This document shows, piece by piece, positions 6,379-8,849 of a stretch of 8,849 nt of DNA; the stretch's first letter is position 1; the number at the start of each line of letters is the position of its first letter. The DNA is from Desulfuromusa sp. (GTDB lineage Bacteria; Desulfobacterota; Desulfuromonadia; Desulfuromonadales; Geopsychrobacteraceae), in the NCBI GenBank assembly GCA_029934755.1, contig JAOZLQ010000093.1:1-8849 (forward strand). Reading direction: 5' to 3'. The notes under the pieces are model-generated. The model made no database searches. It saw only the letters and a program-made list of their open reading frames with translations, and was not told the DNA's origin. The translations under genes were made by a program, and so were the position numbers.

Positions 6379-7161
6379 ATGACTTACGAAAATCTGTTGA
6401 TTGAAATTGAAAACGGGACAGCTATTGCTACGATTAACCGTCCCAAAGCCATGAACGCACTCAATGAAAAAACCTTGATCGAATTACAAGATGCCTTTGT
6501 TAGTTTTGCTGTTGATGATGCAGTTCAGGTCATCATCATAACTGGCAGTGGAGAAAAGGCCTTTGTTGCCGGGGCCGATATCGCTGCCATGCAACCATTG
6601 ACAGCCCTGGAAGCCCGTCAGTTTGCCAAACTCGGCCATCAGGTGATGCACCATATTGAAGCCTGCCCGAAACCAGTCATTGCTGCCGTTAACGGCTTTG
6701 CTCTTGGCGGTGGGTGTGAACTCGCCCTTGGGTGTGATATCCGCATTGCTGCGGAAAATGCTCGCTTTGGTCAACCAGAAGTCAACCTCGGTGTCATCCC
6801 AGGATTTGGCGGAACACAACGCTTGGCAAGGTTGATCGGCAGAGGTCGTGCAATGGAGCTAATTTTCACCGGCGACATGATTGACGCTGCTGAAGCCTAT
6901 CGAATCGGGCTGGCAAACAAGGTTGTTCCCCTTGAACAACTTCTTGATGCCACGAAAAAGATGGCATCAACCATTATCAATAAAGGGCCTCATGCTGTCC
7001 GTCTGGCTAAGGAGGCTATCCATAATGGCCTGGAGCTTGATCTTGAACGTGCCAATCAATACGAAGCGGAACTATTTGGACTCTGTTTTGCCACTACCGA
7101 TCAAAAAGAGGGAATGCAGGCATTTCTGGAGAAACGTCAGGCAGAGTTTACTGGAAAATAG
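6379..7161 (+). CDS. Enoyl-CoA hydratase / 3-hydroxybutyryl-CoA dehydratase (crotonase family)
   Basis: This 260-residue cytoplasmic enzyme interconverts trans-2-enoyl-CoA and 3-hydroxyacyl-CoA, normally as a hexamer. GEKAFVAGADIAAM (58-71) forms the first oxyanion-hole and CoA-binding segment. NGFALGGGCELALGCD (105-120) holds the second oxyanion glycine and Glu114. FGQPEVNLGVIPGFGGTQRL (130-149) holds Glu134. Glu114 and Glu134 match the two catalytic glutamates of rat hydratase (E144, E164) with the same 20-residue spacing, so true hydratase activity is expected rather than another crotonase reaction. Length is standard. The ATG at 6379 has GGAGA at 6368-6372; an upstream in-frame TTG at 6340 would add 13 residues and lacks support. 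The acyl-CoA dehydrogenase gene starts 36 nt after the stop, and the two enzymes catalyse adjacent steps. Chain-length preference is not visible; a short-chain (crt-like) role is likely from the partner. Confidence 0.93.
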   Translation: MTYENLLIEIENGTAIATINRPKAMNALNEKTLIELQDAFVSFAVDDAVQVIIITGSGEKAFVAGADIAAMQPLTALEARQFAKLGHQVMHHIEACPKPVIAAVNGFALGGGCELALGCDIRIAAENARFGQPEVNLGVIPGFGGTQRLARLIGRGRAMELIFTGDMIDAAEAYRIGLANKVVPLEQLLDATKKMASTIINKGPHAVRLAKEAIHNGLELDLERANQYEAELFGLCFATTDQKEGMQAFLEKRQAEFTGK

Positions 7162-7197
7162 CTATTCCCCTAGCGGAACTAATAAAGGAGAAAATCC

Positions 7198-8343
7198 ATG
7201 CATTTTGATTTAACCGATGAACATAATTTGATGCGCCAGATGGTACGTGAATTTGCCGAAAAAGAGATCACTCCCGGCATTCAGGAACGGGACGAAACAG
7301 AACATTTTGATCGCACCATAATGTTTGACCGGCTTGCCGAACTGGGACTGACCGGAATTGTTTTTCCGGAAGAATATGGTGGGGCTGAAGCTGATTACAT
7401 CAGCTATGCCATTGCAGTCGAAGAGCTCTCAAGGGTCTGCGCTTCCACCGGAGTGACCCTTTCGGCTCACCTTTCCCTCGGTGCTAATCCGATTTATATG
7501 TTTGGAACCGAAGAACAAAAACAAAAATATCTGCGCCCTCTGGCTGAAGGCACCAAGCTTGGAGCCTTTGCCCTAACCGAGAACTCTGCCGGGTCAGATG
7601 CTGGTGGCACTAAAACTACGGCGACTCGTGATGGTGATGAATGGATTTTAAATGGTAGTAAAATCTTCACCACCAACGGTGGAGATGCAGATACCTACAT
7701 TGTTTTTGCCCGCAGCGACAAGGAAGCCCAGAAGCATCACGGCATCAGTGCCTATATTGTTGAAAAAGACACCCCAGGGTTCAGCTTCGGTAAAAAAGAA
7801 TCAAAACTCGGCATCCGTGCCTCTTCAACGCGTGAACTGGTTTTTGAAAATTGCAGGATCCCGCTAGAAAACCTTCTAGGAAAAGAAAATGAGGGTTTCA
7901 AGTTGGGAATGATGACTCTTGACGGTGGTCGGATCGGTATAGCCGCCCAAGCCCTTGGAATCGCACAAGGGGCTTTCGACGCAGCCCTTGAATATATGAA
8001 AGAGAGAACTCAGTTCAATAAACCACTCAGTGCCTTTCAGGGGCTACAGTTCAAGGTTGCTGATATGGCAACCCAGATTGAAGCTGCCCGGCTTCTGATC
8101 TACCAATCGGCCTATAAGGCTTCTAAAAAGCAACCTTACAGCAAAGAATCGGCTATGGCCAAGATGTATGCTTCAGATGTTGCCATGCAGGTCACAACGG
8201 AAGTGGTGCAGATTTTTGGCGGTTATGGTTTTACCCGCGACTTTCCGGTTGAACGGATGTTCCGCGACGCCAAAATTACCCAGATCTACGAAGGGACCAA
8301 CGAGATCCAGAGGATTGTCATTAGTGCCGCCCTGCTTCGTTAA
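7198..8343 (+). CDS. Acyl-CoA dehydrogenase, short-chain (butyryl-CoA) type
   Basis: The 381-residue FAD enzyme oxidises acyl-CoA to trans-2-enoyl-CoA (or runs in reverse in butyrate formers), passing electrons to electron-transferring flavoprotein. The N-terminal helical domain covers about 1-120. The first family signature [13 protein letters not shown] (124-136) and the FAD/substrate beta domain with [13 protein letters not shown] (149-161) follow. The C-terminal domain carries [21 protein letters not shown] (270-290) and the second signature [21 protein letters not shown] (340-360). Glu365 in [10 protein letters not shown] is at the catalytic-base position of short/medium-chain enzymes; isovaleryl- and long-chain enzymes use a different position. 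A strong AAGGAG at 7185-7190 sets the start. It follows the hydratase by 36 nt. No etfAB, thiolase or 3-hydroxyacyl-CoA dehydrogenase gene is in the window, so those must be encoded elsewhere. Confidence 0.94.
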   Translation: MHFDLTDEHNLMRQMVREFAEKEITPGIQERDETEHFDRTIMFDRLAELGLTGIVFPEEYGGAEADYISYAIAVEELSRVCASTGVTLSAHLSLGANPIYMFGTEEQKQKYLRPLAEGTKLGAFALTENSAGSDAGGTKTTATRDGDEWILNGSKIFTTNGGDADTYIVFARSDKEAQKHHGISAYIVEKDTPGFSFGKKESKLGIRASSTRELVFENCRIPLENLLGKENEGFKLGMMTLDGGRIGIAAQALGIAQGAFDAALEYMKERTQFNKPLSAFQGLQFKVADMATQIEAARLLIYQSAYKASKKQPYSKESAMAKMYASDVAMQVTTEVVQIFGGYGFTRDFPVERMFRDAKITQIYEGTNEIQRIVISAALLR

Positions 8344-8355
8344 CGAAATTCTTAT

Positions 8356-8382
8356 ATAGGGGCACGGCGAGCCGTGCCCTAT
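8356..8382. repeat. REP-like GC-rich palindrome, copy 1
   Basis: The core GGGCACGGC at 8360-8368 is followed by GA and then its exact complement GCCGTGCCC at 8371-8379. The flanks ATAG and CTAT continue the symmetry with one extra G on the left. It starts 12 nt after the acyl-CoA dehydrogenase stop. There is no T-tract after it, so it is more like an intergenic repeat (REP) than an intrinsic terminator, although it could protect the operon's 3' end. Confidence 0.65.
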
Positions 8383-8405
8383 CTTCACATCGCTGCAAAA
8401 AACTT

Positions 8406-8429
8406 TGGCACAGCACGCTGTGCCCCTAC
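8406..8429. repeat. REP-like GC-rich palindrome, copy 2 (opposite orientation)
   Basis: GGCACAGC at 8407-8414 and GCTGTGCC at 8417-8424 pair exactly around AC. Read on the minus strand the element begins GTAGGGGCACAGC, closely matching the plus-strand start ATAGGGGCACGGC of the copy at 8356. The two are therefore related units facing each other across about 24 nt. The C-to-T type difference in one arm is matched by a compensating change in the other (GGC/GCC versus AGC/GCT), so the stem is preserved. Confidence 0.65.
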
Positions 8430-8523
8430 AGCCTCCGCACTTTAATTTCCCATTCATTTCACTGGACAGAACAATTCAAAAAGTCTTTACTCTCTCAAAC
8501 CAACAATTTTGATGGAGATTGAT

Positions 8524-8849
8524 ATGTTCCAGAAAAAATCTACAGAGGGATACAAACCTGCAATCGATAAAATTGAGATGAAGACCCTTGTTCATGGAAA
8601 GAAAACTCTGATGGTTGAATTCCGAATGAGAAAAGGGGCTCTCCTTCCCCGCCATAGTCATCCCCATGAACAAACTGGTTATTTAGTAGCAGGAAGTATG
8701 GAACTGACTATTGGCAGTGAAATCTTCAGTGTCAAACCAGGGGATAGTTGGTGTATTGCTGGAGATATTGAGCACAGCGCAGTAATATTCGAAAATACAG
8801 TGGCTGTTGAAGTGTTTTCACCAGTCAGAGATGAATATCTCCCGCAATA
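8524..8849 (+). CDS. Small cupin-domain protein (3' end cut by window)
   Basis: At least 108 residues are present and the frame is still open at the window edge. The single cupin barrel is shown by motif 1, GALLPRHSHPHEQTGYLVAG (38-57), and a motif 2 region, KPGDSWCIAGDIEHSA (71-86). Probable metal ligands are His44, His46, Gln50 (or Glu49) and His84. Gln in place of the usual Glu is common in the HSHPHEQ subgroup. The start ATG at 8524 has GGAGAT at 8514-8519. The C-terminal EVFSPVRDEYLPQ resembles the normal end of short one-domain cupins, so only a few residues are probably missing. Such proteins may be isomerases, dioxygenases or ligand sensors; no substrate can be assigned. It is separated from the operon upstream by the REP-like repeats and is probably transcribed on its own, though I see no clear promoter in 8430-8510. 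Confidence 0.85.
   Translation, partial: MFQKKSTEGYKPAIDKIEMKTLVHGKKTLMVEFRMRKGALLPRHSHPHEQTGYLVAGSMELTIGSEIFSVKPGDSWCIAGDIEHSAVIFENTVAVEVFSPVRDEYLPQ

Noticed and set aside
8173..8673. Minus-strand open frames over the dehydrogenase end, the REP-like repeats and the cupin start
   Set aside because: They overlap strongly supported plus-strand genes or run through palindromic repeats and have low-complexity or unremarkable translations.
1..8849. A novel defence, mobile or biosynthetic system
   Set aside because: All genes belong to recognisable families in small ordinary operons; there are no transposase, integrase, toxin-antitoxin, nuclease/helicase or CRISPR-like elements, so no such system is claimed.

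Overview
The window reads as an ordinary stretch of a Gram-negative, moderately AT-leaning chromosome. The evidence for Gram-negative is an RND-type inner-membrane pump preceded by the tail of its likely adaptor. The mix of a PocR-GGDEF signalling protein, a crotonase plus short-chain acyl-CoA dehydrogenase pair and a carboxymuconolactone-decarboxylase-like protein is compatible with an anaerobic or facultative proteobacterium, for example of the old Deltaproteobacteria (Desulfuromonas/Geobacter relatives). This placement is an inference from gene style; no marker gene is present.

Region 1 (1-3857, plus strand) is an export/ion-transport block. It holds the last 20 codons of a gene, probably the periplasmic adaptor, followed 15 nt later by a complete 1022-residue RND permease. 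Then come a minimal two-TM potassium channel of 119 residues and a 91-codon frame that matches only the C-terminal end of a NhaA Na+/H+ antiporter. The NhaA piece is best read as the remnant of a deleted gene. Spacings are short, so all four may share a transcript.

Region 2 (3876-5024, minus strand) is a PocR-domain/GGDEF diguanylate cyclase with an intact active site and an inhibitory I-site. It converges on region 1 and diverges from region 3. The gap at 5025-5271 should hold both divergent promoters and contains overlapping inverted repeats.

Region 3 (5272-6218, plus) is a two-gene unit: a CMD/AhpD-like alpha-helical protein and a membrane protein made of two tandem TM2 domains.

Region 4 (6379-8343, plus) is a two-gene beta-oxidation/butyrate-type unit: an enoyl-CoA hydratase with both catalytic glutamates and an acyl-CoA dehydrogenase with the short/medium-chain catalytic glutamate. 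The two act on consecutive intermediates (acyl-CoA <-> enoyl-CoA <-> 3-hydroxyacyl-CoA). A perfect 14-bp palindrome lies 54 nt before the first start codon and is the likely operator. The 3' end is followed by two GC-rich palindromes in opposite orientation (a REP/BIME-like doublet), then a small cupin gene that runs off the window.

I see no CRISPR array, tRNA, rRNA, insertion sequence or phage gene, and no clearly new multi-gene system. The points most worth a second look are the NhaA remnant beside the potassium channel, the palindromic operator and the REP-like doublet.
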